A stretch of 64,000 nt of DNA, from NCBI GenBank assembly GCA_020637445.1, contig JACJVZ010000002.1, positions 659,187 to 723,186 of the forward strand, given 5' to 3'. This document shows, piece by piece, positions 44,726 through 53,500 of this stretch. The position numbers and the translations under genes were made by a program. The number at the start of each line of letters is the position of its first letter. Positions within the stretch are counted from its first letter, which is position 1. The notes beneath the pieces were generated by a model that was given only the letters and a program-made list of their open reading frames with translations, did no database searches and was not told the DNA's origin. This DNA is from Calditrichota bacterium (lineage in GTDB: Bacteria; Electryoneota; RPQS01).

Positions 44726-44828
44726 CAAGAAACCCACAAGCTATTGATTTTATGGCTTGTGGGTTTTATATTTTGGGGAGATGTGCCAGAAATGTGCCAC
44801 AATCAAATCATCTGCTAGGTGACCCCGA

Positions 44829-45920
44829 ATGAAAAAGCCAACTATGCCAAATGTCCGTAGCCGGACGCTGCTAAGCGGGAAAATCACGTACTTCTTAGAC
44901 TACGTTGATATCCTGACAGATACCCGCAAGCGCCTAGCAGTGGGGTCGCGAAAATCAGATGCCCACAAGAAGGCGAAGGATATCTATGATCAGATGATGG
45001 CTCGCTTTGTTGGCGAACCGAATGTGTTGCGGTCAGAGGTGGGACTTGATGATCTGATCGAGTCATTTTTTCGCGGCAGAGAAGGTAGAAATGCTGTCAG
45101 GACAATTAAGCGATATCGGGTCTTTGCTGGGCACTTTCAAGACTTCATGGCCGCAAACTTCAAGAAAGTCCATCGCGCGAGTGAAGTACAACGCGTGTAC
45201 CTCGAAGAACTTTTAAGCGCGCTATCAAAAGCCGGACAAGAAGCTCGCACACTGAATGCCGAACTACACTTCCTGAAGATGTTGTTCAAATATGCCGTAG
45301 AGGAAGGCTTCGTTGCAGATAACCCGGCACAACGTATCAAGCCCTTTCGTGAAACAAAGAAAGCAGAGTCGGTGCAATTTTGGAGCGAAGACGAGGTTAG
45401 AAAAATACTTGCCACAGTAAGGTCGCACTGGCGACCTATTTTTGAATTCCTGTATTTGACTGGATTACGCAAAGGGGAGCTGATTCACCTTACTTGGAAG
45501 GACGTGAATCTTTCTGACGATCAGCCAACGATCACGGTCCAGGCAAAGGAAGATTGGGTAACTAAAACGGTAAGTAGGCGAATTGTTCCACTGAATGACC
45601 GAGCTGTTGAAATCCTAAAGGCGCAAAATCACGTTAAGAATCACAATCGCGTGTTTTGTGGTGCAGACGGAGGATTTGTACACCCCGACAAGATTTACGT
45701 AGAACTGAAGCGGGCGCTAAGGCATCTTGGTCTAACCGGTGATGTTCATCAATGGCGGCACACATTCGCATCACATTTGGTTATGAAGGGCCAAGGTTTG
45801 GAGACAGTTTCCAAATTGCTTGGTCATGCAAGCATCGAAATGACTATGAAGTATGCACATCTCGCTCCTGCACACCTAAGAAGTGCCGTTAAAGAGCTGC
45901 CGAGACTTTCTGATGATTGA
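44829..45920 (+). CDS. Tyrosine recombinase / site-specific integrase
   Basis: 363 aa. SAM-like core-binding domain (about residues 70-165) and catalytic domain (about 185-355). Catalytic residues: Arg214 in TGLRKGELIHL, His307 and Arg310 in HQWRHTF, His333 in LLGHASI and nucleophile Tyr342 in MKYAHL. It should integrate and excise the element at the adjacent tRNA-Ser. The N-terminal arm-binding domain is short. A strong terminator follows the gene. Confidence 0.93.
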   Translation: MKKPTMPNVRSRTLLSGKITYFLDYVDILTDTRKRLAVGSRKSDAHKKAKDIYDQMMARFVGEPNVLRSEVGLDDLIESFFRGREGRNAVRTIKRYRVFAGHFQDFMAANFKKVHRASEVQRVYLEELLSALSKAGQEARTLNAELHFLKMLFKYAVEEGFVADNPAQRIKPFRETKKAESVQFWSEDEVRKILATVRSHWRPIFEFLYLTGLRKGELIHLTWKDVNLSDDQPTITVQAKEDWVTKTVSRRIVPLNDRAVEILKAQNHVKNHNRVFCGADGGFVHPDKIYVELKRALRHLGLTGDVHQWRHTFASHLVMKGQGLETVSKLLGHASIEMTMKYAHLAPAHLRSAVKELPRLSDD

Positions 45921-45955
45921 CATCTGAAGTCAACGCACAATTTCATACAGGCCAT

Positions 45956-45980
45956 GCCCCACAACATTGTGGGGCTTTTT
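45956..45980 (+). terminator. Strong terminator directly upstream of the Ubl cassette
   Basis: 9-bp perfect stem GCCCCACAA/TTGTGGGGC around CA, followed by TTTTT. It ends 32 bases before the Ubl ATG, leaving no room for a complete promoter in between. Confidence 0.88.
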
Positions 45981-46012
45981 CGTTTGGAATCAATCAAAGG
46001 AGAACACATCTC

Positions 46013-46222
46013 ATGCGCGTGAAGGTATTGTGTCTTGGCCGGTCGGCCAAAGAAATCAATGTCAACGAAGGAACCACGGTCGAACAAGCCATCGCCGAAG
46101 CCGGTTTCCCCAAGGACTCCAGCTACACTCGGCACTTGAACGGCAGCCCGTGTTTCGATACGGACATCGTCGTGGACGGTGCCGTTCTGACGCTGGTCCC
46201 ACAGGTCAAAGGGGGCATCTAG
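46013..46222 (+). CDS. Ubiquitin-like (MoaD/ThiS-fold) modifier protein
   Basis: 69 aa from ATG at 46013, with AAAGGAGAA 9 bases upstream. Small beta-grasp protein: VKVLCLGR first strand, NVNEGTTVEQAIAEAGF helix region, and a C terminus VPQVKGGI. The Gly67-Gly68 diglycine, followed by a single Ile, is typical of a ubiquitin-like precursor that must be trimmed before activation. It is the first gene of the cassette with an E2-like, a JAMM peptidase and an E1-like gene. Alone it could be a sulfur carrier, but the E2 and JAMM partners favour protein conjugation. Confidence 0.85.
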   Translation: MRVKVLCLGRSAKEINVNEGTTVEQAIAEAGFPKDSSYTRHLNGSPCFDTDIVVDGAVLTLVPQVKGGI

Positions 46223-46265
46223 GAGGGTGCTTCAGACGACCATTCCTGAGTAGTCTCGGGCATAC

Positions 46266-46301
46266 AAGAGGGCTGTGATCCACGTGGTCATGGCCCTCTT
46301 T
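46266..46301 (+). terminator. Hairpin between Ubl and E2 genes (possible attenuator)
   Basis: 8-bp stem AAGAGGGC/GCCCTCTT (46266-46273 with 46293-46300) with a partly paired 19-base loop, then only two T and a C. Terminator-like but weak. It could reduce E2-JAB-E1 transcription relative to Ubl or stabilise the Ubl message end. Confidence 0.5.
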
Positions 46302-46318
46302 CCTCCGGAGGAACAAAC

Positions 46319-47416
46319 ATGATTGAACAACAGATTCGAACGCTGTGCGACTTCTATGCACAGAAGTGGAACACACCAATTACGCTGATGACCAAGGAGG
46401 CCGACGTAGCGCAATGGCACGAAGTCGGGATTGCCGTGTTTGTCAATGCCGAAAAGGACTCGCAGTTCTGCAAAGACATGTTCGGGGATCCACTTGTGAT
46501 GGAATCCGTCATCGTCGGCAAGGTGTCGTCCATGTGGTTAGTTCTATACGGTGCGCCTAGACTGGATGTCACTTCGAACATTCTCGACGCGCATCTGCCA
46601 AGAATGTGCCGTGTCTTTCGAAACGGTCAGCGACAGGCATTGATCGAAACAACGCTGTCCGTTGCTGCCGAACGTAAGCAGGAACTTGCACGAACATTGC
46701 GCGATGATAAGTATGAATTGGAACGACTGTGCATGCAAGTTATGACGTTATCCCGAAAGATCGAAGGCGACAACGAGATTCTAAAGATGTTCAGCAGAGC
46801 ACCTGAATTGATCAAAGCCAAGGCAACGCGGACTTTCGTCGAGATGATGAAATTGGTTCCCAGTTGTTACGAGTCAATCAAGTTGGATGACTCTTCAGTC
46901 ATCGCAACGACGTATCCAATTGTCTTGGAACATGATGGTGGACGTTACGATTTTGAACCATATGTCGTTGAAGTTCGGCTTGATACTGGCAAAGTGCTGA
47001 TCAGCGGTGGCACCGAATGCAACGGGTACGTGCATCCGCATGTCGCGGATGATCCTAGTAACATCTGCTGGGGCAACATCGGACATCTCGTACCTCGCCT
47101 TGCAGGTGAACTCGATCTACATGGATTGCTACAACTCGTTCATCAATTCCTACACAGCTACAACAGCAGTGATCCATTTCAAAAAATCGAGAAGTGGGAT
47201 CCTAACTGGGTTGAAGATGAAGACGACGAGCCCTATTGCAGTTGGTGCGACGACTATGGCCATGACATCAGCGACTGTGAATCATGTTGGTGGTGCCCAC
47301 ACTGCAATCAGTACGATGATCACGATGAAGACAGTTGTCCAAACCGCCCACAAGAAGAAAACGAAGAGGAGGATGCCGATGCAGAACTTGCAGAGGACGC
47401 AGAGACAGCCGGTTGA
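46319..47416 (+). CDS. E2-like ubiquitin-conjugating enzyme with zinc-binding C terminus
   Basis: 365 aa; GGAGG 7 bases before the ATG. Residues about 1-100 are an extra alpha/beta domain of unknown family, about 105-160 a helical, coiled-coil-like segment, and about 165-295 an E2 (UBC) fold. The active-site strand reads YVHPHVADDPSNICWGN, matching the eukaryotic HPNI...xxCL pattern, with Cys250 as the thioester residue, followed by LLQLVHQFLHSYNSSDP as in UBC helix 2. Residues 307-340 hold a cysteine cluster (307, 310, 320, 323, 326, 329, 340 plus His315, His335), likely one or two zinc knuckles, then an acidic tail. The fusion could combine E2 with substrate or E1 docking. Confidence 0.8.
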   Translation: MIEQQIRTLCDFYAQKWNTPITLMTKEADVAQWHEVGIAVFVNAEKDSQFCKDMFGDPLVMESVIVGKVSSMWLVLYGAPRLDVTSNILDAHLPRMCRVFRNGQRQALIETTLSVAAERKQELARTLRDDKYELERLCMQVMTLSRKIEGDNEILKMFSRAPELIKAKATRTFVEMMKLVPSCYESIKLDDSSVIATTYPIVLEHDGGRYDFEPYVVEVRLDTGKVLISGGTECNGYVHPHVADDPSNICWGNIGHLVPRLAGELDLHGLLQLVHQFLHSYNSSDPFQKIEKWDPNWVEDEDDEPYCSWCDDYGHDISDCESCWWCPHCNQYDDHDEDSCPNRPQEENEEEDADAELAEDAETAG

Positions 47417-48074
47417 TTGTGGCATCAAGATTCAAGTGGAAGCAACTGCGATGCAGAAGCTTTGGCTCTGGACAGACATGGCAAAGGGTGAAGTTTCTTG
47501 TCTTGGTCTTGTTGACGAGGTTGTGAATGCTGACTCCATGCGCATTACGACATTGGTCGTCACGGACTTCTTTCTTGTCAAGCAGAACTGTTCCTATGAC
47601 GAAACTGACATGCATGTTGATGACATCGCTAGATTGATCACAGAACTTGAATCCAAAGGCATTGACTCGCGCAAGCTTAGATGCTGGGCACATTCCCACG
47701 GTGGAATGCAGGTTTTCTGGTCGGGCCAGGATGAATCGTGTATCAGCGGACTTGCCAACAGCGAATGGCTTCTATCTCTGGTCGTCAACAAGCGTCGGGA
47801 CGCCATCATGCGTCTGGACCAGTATCATCCGAGTCACATGTTCCTCCCCGATGTCGTATGGGAGACTAAGTTTCCACTGGTGGACGGTCTTGCTGAAGCA
47901 TGCTTTTCGGAGTTCAAAGCTAAAGTGCAGGAGGTAGCCTTCGTTCCAAGGAATCGTGACTACGGGCCTGCGAGCTTGCGGGACGCAAAGGAACGTGGCG
48001 CACTGACGATGGACGAACTCGACGATGAATTGAATTGGCTGGGTTTGGACCGCGATGAACTTGAACCATTTTAG
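47379..48074 (+). CDS. JAMM/MPN+ metalloprotease (deubiquitinase-like)
   Basis: 231 aa from ATG at 47379, which has GGAGG six bases upstream inside the E2 gene (38-base overlap); an ATG six bases earlier sits too close to that site. The complete JAMM signature is visible: Glu38 in KGEVSCLG, then HSH at 105-107, Ser115 and Asp118 (His-Ser-His-x7-Ser-x2-Asp). Zinc isopeptidases of this family trim Ubl precursors and remove Ubl from targets. The C-terminal ~60 residues form an extra tail. Confidence 0.88.
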   Translation: MQNLQRTQRQPVDCGIKIQVEATAMQKLWLWTDMAKGEVSCLGLVDEVVNADSMRITTLVVTDFFLVKQNCSYDETDMHVDDIARLITELESKGIDSRKLRCWAHSHGGMQVFWSGQDESCISGLANSEWLLSLVVNKRRDAIMRLDQYHPSHMFLPDVVWETKFPLVDGLAEACFSEFKAKVQEVAFVPRNRDYGPASLRDAKERGALTMDELDDELNWLGLDRDELEPF

Positions 48075-48082
48075 GAGACAAC

Positions 48083-48736
48083 ATGAACGACATGCGATTT
48101 CTAAGACAGCAAGATGTTGTCGATGCGGACAGATTGGCAAATCTGTCTATAACGTTGATTGGTCTGGGTTCCATTGGCAGCGTCACGGGGTTGTATCTTG
48201 CCAAGATGGGGGTGGTCAGTTTGACTACCTTCGATGCGGACATCGTAGATATTCACAATGTCAGCAATCAGGCATATGGGATGTCTGATGTTGGTCTTTT
48301 GAAAGCGGATGCGTTTTCGGTTCTTGTCGAGAATCAAACGGGACTGCTGCTAAACACAATTGGCATGCAATACGATGGTCGGCAGCATACTGGAATAGTC
48401 ATCAGCGCCGTGGATTCCATGAAGTCACGCGAGGCGATTTGGAAGGCGATTCGGGATCAACCACAGGTTCAGCTATATGTTGATGCTCGTATGGGACTCG
48501 AGACACTTGTCGTCCATACTGTTCGACCGCAGATTCGAGAAGACCGCGTACGTTACTCGCAAACAATTGTGCCTGACGAACAAGCTTATCAAGAACCTTG
48601 CACCGCACGCACGATTTGCTACACGCCGTTGATGGCAGCTTCTGTAGTGTGCAATCTTGTGAAGCGGTTTGTGAATCATGAACAGGTTCCGAGTCAGGTG
48701 ACTTTGGATCTGACGACGTACACGATGATTGCCTGA
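48083..48736 (+). CDS. ThiF/E1-like Ubl-activating enzyme
   Basis: 217 aa, short for an E1. It starts with GGAG upstream of the ATG at 48083, eight bases after the JAMM stop. Adenylation Rossmann fold: LIGLGSIGS (GxGxxG, Gly27-Gly32), Asp51/Asp53 in TFDADIVDIHNVSNQ, Lys74, and Asp111 in SAVDSMKSR. The C-terminal block EPCTARTICYTPLMAA offers Cys173 or Cys179 as catalytic thioester cysteine. It should adenylate the Ubl C-terminal Gly and pass it to the E2. No second catalytic cysteine domain or separate Ubl-fold domain is present. Confidence 0.85.
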   Translation: MNDMRFLRQQDVVDADRLANLSITLIGLGSIGSVTGLYLAKMGVVSLTTFDADIVDIHNVSNQAYGMSDVGLLKADAFSVLVENQTGLLLNTIGMQYDGRQHTGIVISAVDSMKSREAIWKAIRDQPQVQLYVDARMGLETLVVHTVRPQIREDRVRYSQTIVPDEQAYQEPCTARTICYTPLMAASVVCNLVKRFVNHEQVPSQVTLDLTTYTMIA

Positions 48737-48761
48737 TTGCGAATCTTGAATACTATGTCTG

Positions 48762-48787
48762 AAAGACAGGTCAGTACCTGTCTTTTT
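48762..48787 (+). terminator. Terminator ending the Ubl conjugation cassette
   Basis: 10-bp stem AAAGACAGGT/ACCTGTCTTT with loop CAGT and following TT, 26 bases after the E1 stop. Confidence 0.88.
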
Positions 48788-49057
48788 ACCTCAAGCAAGG
48801 CTAACATTTACAGCTTATTACGCATGCATCGGCTTCATGTTGCTATTTCACATCGTAACGCATAAATTTGTGACAAACGTACTCTGTGTGCGCGAAAACG
48901 AGGTCAAATTCGGTTTCGTTTGCAAACAGGCTGACTGCACGAAACTCGTAGCTTTGCGGACAAAGTCTGCAAACACAAGATCCGCTTAGCCGATAGTGCG
49001 CAATTTCTGTCACACGCACACTTGTTCAATCTAACTTAAAACTCATCAAATAGGCTA
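48788..49057. other. Intergenic region, no gene recognised
   Basis: 270 bases between the cassette terminator and the promoter of the next gene. No open frame with a ribosome binding site and no strong hairpin noticed. Confidence 0.5.
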
Positions 49058-49086
49058 TTGACACTTATGAATCGGAACATTATCTT
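49058..49086 (+). promoter_or_regulatory. Predicted sigma-70-like promoter
   Basis: TTGACA (49058-49063), 17-base spacer, TATCTT (49081-49086), about 53 bases upstream of the ATG of the secreted-protein gene at 49139. Confidence 0.65.
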
Positions 49087-49138
49087 TGCCGCAGGTCTTG
49101 GGAAACTGGTTGGACAACTTAGCTCGGAGGCCTTGATC

Positions 49139-50581
49139 ATGACGCGAATCTTATCTGCATTCAATCTTTTGAAGCGGGTGGGTTTCGCGGTTTTGTTGTG
49201 TGCCATACAAACGAGCGCGCAGGATTGGCAGACGCCAATTGTGCTCCCTGCCCAAGTGGGATCACAGATTGTAGTGGATAGTCTCCACCGACTGCATGCA
49301 TTTGGAATGCTGCCGATCGGCAGACAACCAAACTCCATGTACTACTGCCGCTACGATAACTGGGGCCGACTGCTTCAGGAACCCGTTGAACTCGTGCCGG
49401 ACACACATTGGACAGAGTACGCAGGATTCTCTGCGCTGATCGATCATTTGGATAGAATTCATGTAGTTTGGTACCGGCAATTCAGCGATGAACAAAGCAC
49501 GGTGCAATTGATTTATGTCCGCCTTTCCACTGAAGGTGAATTCCTTCAGGAGCCCTATGTCTATGAGGTTTCGGGGAATCAACCCGGAGGTATTCAAGCG
49601 GACACATACCATTTAGTAGAAACGGTGACGGGAGAGGTCTGGGCGGCCTGCGGAGGGCATTACTTCGCTTTCGATATCAATGGCAACATGATCGAGCCGG
49701 TGCAGCGCCTGTATCCACATCCGGAATCAGGCTACATGAAATTGGCGGCTGCGCCAGACGGCTCGGTATGGGCAACCTACCGGAAAGAGGATAGTAACCT
49801 CGACACGCTCAAGACAACACGTCTCTGGCCACCGCCTCGCATTGAGGAAACCACGCTTATCTCTCACAGTCCGGGTTTCGGGCCGCAAGCATTCACAATT
49901 GATCGCTATGGCCAATTTCACTACATCATTTACACGGATGAACACGGCTTGTATTACCGTTTTGATCCACGCGGCTCAGGTATAGTGATCGAGACTGTCA
50001 TCGATCCCTCGCCATATGGTGTGGGACTTTCGAACTTAATGCCCATCGGTCTCGACAGCTTGCAATTCATGTGGGGGCGAACCCTCCCTATCCCACACGG
50101 CGTCAACCGCGTTTGTTTCACGCTCGACGGCAATGTGGCCTTTGGACCAGTGTTGATTCCACAGGATCATTTTGGGATCTTTAACTACACTGGAATGTGG
50201 CGCGATGGCGGATATTGGATTCCAGGGCATGTATGGGGCGAGGAGACCGGTCCTGCCATGTTGCACATCCCCGGACCGAATGAACCGCTGACAGTACATG
50301 ATAGACATTCTCAGCAAACATCACAGCCAAGTCTGCATGTGTATCCGCAACCGAATCTCGGCACACTTTATTTCAATCTGCCATCCAATTTACACGGAGA
50401 GACCAACCTAACAATCTACAACATTCTCGGACAGCAAGTGTTTCAAACGGGGGTGCAAGCACCACTCACAGCCGAATTCACAAGCGTGACGCTGCCGTCT
50501 GCTCTCGCAAGCGGTACGTATTTAATTTCACTATCTACGCAATCACTGTTAATGACAACTCGCTTCGTTCTAATCAAATAG
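49139..50581 (+). CDS. Secreted protein with T9SS-like C-terminal domain
   Basis: 480 aa from ATG at 49139, chosen because CGGAGG lies 8 bases upstream and the signal peptide (LLKRVGFAVLLCAIQTSAQ) follows. Residues about 30-395 have repeated strands of a beta-propeller or sialidase-like type (IHVVWYRQFSDEQSTVQLIY, GSVWATYRKED). The C-terminal ~80 residues (PSLHVYPQPN, LTIYNILGQQVFQTGVQA, TTRFVLIK) resemble the T9SS domain but lack a perfect PNPFNP motif. Possibly co-transcribed with the next gene (18-base gap). Passenger function unknown. Confidence 0.8.
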   Translation: MTRILSAFNLLKRVGFAVLLCAIQTSAQDWQTPIVLPAQVGSQIVVDSLHRLHAFGMLPIGRQPNSMYYCRYDNWGRLLQEPVELVPDTHWTEYAGFSALIDHLDRIHVVWYRQFSDEQSTVQLIYVRLSTEGEFLQEPYVYEVSGNQPGGIQADTYHLVETVTGEVWAACGGHYFAFDINGNMIEPVQRLYPHPESGYMKLAAAPDGSVWATYRKEDSNLDTLKTTRLWPPPRIEETTLISHSPGFGPQAFTIDRYGQFHYIIYTDEHGLYYRFDPRGSGIVIETVIDPSPYGVGLSNLMPIGLDSLQFMWGRTLPIPHGVNRVCFTLDGNVAFGPVLIPQDHFGIFNYTGMWRDGGYWIPGHVWGEETGPAMLHIPGPNEPLTVHDRHSQQTSQPSLHVYPQPNLGTLYFNLPSNLHGETNLTIYNILGQQVFQTGVQAPLTAEFTSVTLPSALASGTYLISLSTQSLLMTTRFVLIK

Positions 50582-50599
50582 CAGCAGAAGGAACTACTT

Positions 50600-53500
50600 A
50601 TGAAAGCACTTATTGTAATGATTACGATAGTCTTGCTGGCGTATTCCGCTCAAGCTCAGACTGAATTGACGGGCTTTCCGATTAGCTTTACAAGGACATC
50701 TGGAACACCAGCTTACATCCATGAGCACGGCCCAGTTGTGGCGAACTTTGATGATGATGAAAGTCTGGAAATCATTGTACTATCTGACGCCAACAACACA
50801 GGTGACGGCCAATCTGACCGAATCTTGGTCTTTGATCCTGAATCTGCGACACCCGGTACTCCGGAATACACTCTTGATATGCCGACCGGCCTTCGCAACT
50901 TAGGCTATACTTTCAGTCATTCTCCAGTAGTCCTTGACGGAGACGGAGACGGAAACATGGAGATTGCTGTATGCGCTTGGAAGGCAAGCACTTTCGCGAC
51001 AGGTAATTGTCCAATTTTCGGTGGTTCATGTAGGCATACTTCAACCTGTCTTCACTACGAAACCGCCGTGTTGTCATACGAATTTGGAAGCGCTACTCCT
51101 ACTATTGTCTCGGGATCTTACAACAAACTAACAACACCATCCGTCGGTGATGTTACCGGTGACGGAATTGAAGACCTTATCTTTGTCGGAGCGAGCTTCA
51201 ATGGCAGCGTAACAAATGCTGACCCGGATCCTACGCCGGGAAATGCATGGGCAAATTCAATCGTCACTGTGAATTGGACCGGAACAGGTTGGATTGACCA
51301 CGAACATGTTTTTTCTTATTGTAATCCAAATGCAATAAATATTTCCAAGATTATTACCGAGACCACTGTGGCTTTGGGAGACATGGACAATGACGGAGTT
51401 AATGAAATCGTTGCCCTATTGCCGGACGCTGATGCCTCAGCGGGTGAAGCCGAAATGGTCATTGTCGACGTGACTGCGACTCCAGACGTAACAGTTATCC
51501 CGGTCCAAGGCAAGTTTGTTTATGAAGGCATCACTGGTAGAGGCTATTCGGGGCCTGTACTTGGCGACATCATTCCGGATGGTATATTGGATGCAGCATT
51601 TCTTGTTTTTGATGACGGGTCCATTGGCTCAACGCAACTTGCATTATACGATGGAAACACTGGTACGTTTGAGTTCCATGACGTACCAGCTGACTATCTG
51701 ATCAACGGCGGAGATGTGCTCGCGCTGGCGGATGGACCATCAGAACTCGACTATCTGGACATCTATGTGCCAACCAGGAACGGTGGGACAACCAGAATGC
51801 ACTGGTTTCGCTGGAATGGTACAGCTTGGGAATTCGCTAACAATCAGCTGGAATGGCCGAAGTCTTTTGATCAAACGCTCTCAACGGCTACAGCGGGTTA
51901 CGCTCCAACGATCTCGTCAACGAATGAAAACGGCGCATTGGAATTAATCAGCCAGTTCGGGGCGGGCACGAACAACTCCATTCGCATGCTGAAGCTCAAT
52001 AGTAACGAAGGCAATGACGTGACGTGGGACATCGCGGATGATTACGTTTCAGACTACAGTCATCAGAGCGCACCAACAATTGCCGACGTCAACGGCGACG
52101 GTATCAGCGAGTTGATCGTAGAAGTCGACGAGGGAAACACCGAAGGAACGATCCATGCCTACGACTTGGGGATCGAATCCAATCCAGTCAAAAATCAGTG
52201 GAATGGCCTTTTGAACGGCCCCAAGCATACCGGGCGATACGCTCAACCTGTCCCGTACATACAATATCCGACCAATGTGAGTTGGAGTGGTCGCATAAGC
52301 GTTTCAGCATCAGGTTACTATGTTCCTGATGGATACAATCTCGTTATCGAGCCCGGTACCGTGATTGAGTTTGATGAGTATGCAGACCTTTGGATCGAGG
52401 GATCACTTACGGCAGTCGGCACGCCTTCGGAACCGATCATTTTTGCATCTCGAGTTCCGGATACACGGTGGAACGGACTAATTGTTTCATATGGCAGCGT
52501 AGTTCTAAACTATGCAAGTTTCAAGGACTTTAAGGATTACGGCATTTATACCGACACCCCTTCTTCAGTTTCGATCAATCACACTGATTTCGATTGTTCA
52601 AGTCTTAGGTTGGGTGGCGTCGGGTTGCTATTGTGGAATAGCCCAACCGTATCGCAAGTTGTTAAGAACTCGTTTGTTCATTCTGTCGCCCCAGACAGCC
52701 AGTGCGCAGGAATGTACTTGTACAACTGCAAAGTGGACTTCGACACTGTAACAATTGAAGACTGCGATTGGGTGAATTCTTACATCAAGAAAGTCACTGG
52801 AAGTTTTTACGGTTGTACTTTCCGTGACCGTGTAGATTATTACTCAATTTACTTTAACTCAACACCGAACACGCCTAACTTCCGCTGCTGTACCTTTGAA
52901 GATCTTGCACCCTCTTCCGGAACATGGCCGACGACAATTTACTGTGCCAGCGGAACTATGCCATCTTTTGGCGCGGAAGGCACCACGTTTAGCGGTGTAA
53001 GTAATGTCATAACGGATTTTAGCAACTCACTGATGACGATGAATGGCTCGGTAAACCTGCCAATAGTGGATTCCAATCCACAGTATCAGATCGAAACAAA
53101 TGGCGGTCACAACGACTGGATTCAGGAAAATAGCGGCGGTCGTTTCTTTATTCGAAATAGCCCAGGGACTACAACATATCCTTGCACCGAGCAGTATTGG
53201 AGTCCCGATGCTCAAGTGGGTATGTTCGATCCACAAAATGGTGGAACGACGTACTGGAACTATTCATCGCCAATGGAAGATCCGTGGACGTTGTGCGGAG
53301 GAGCAGGCGGTGGGATTGAGCAATCTGTGGGCGATGGTCCACTTGCGCGTAACAACGGCAATCTCGATGAAGACGATTTGTATGATACATTTGCAGAAGC
53401 GCTTCAATACGAACAGGCGGAAGATTACCTTGCGGCACAAGAGCTGTTCCGCTATGTCACGGAGAACGCAAGTGAAACAAGCCTTCGTTGGAGTGCATTG

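Noticed and set aside
47007..47378. Longer JAMM open frame starting upstream of 47379
   Set aside because: It would overlap the E2 gene by about 400 bases in another frame, has no ribosome binding site, and the added residues show no JAMM-family pattern. The ATG at 47379 has GGAGG at ideal spacing.
46013..48736. Ubl, ThiF and JAMM genes as a sulfur-carrier (thiamin, molybdopterin or cysteine) operon
   Set aside because: No ThiG, MoaE or CysM-like partner is present, while an E2-like protein with an HP...Cys pattern is. I keep sulfur transfer as a weaker alternative.
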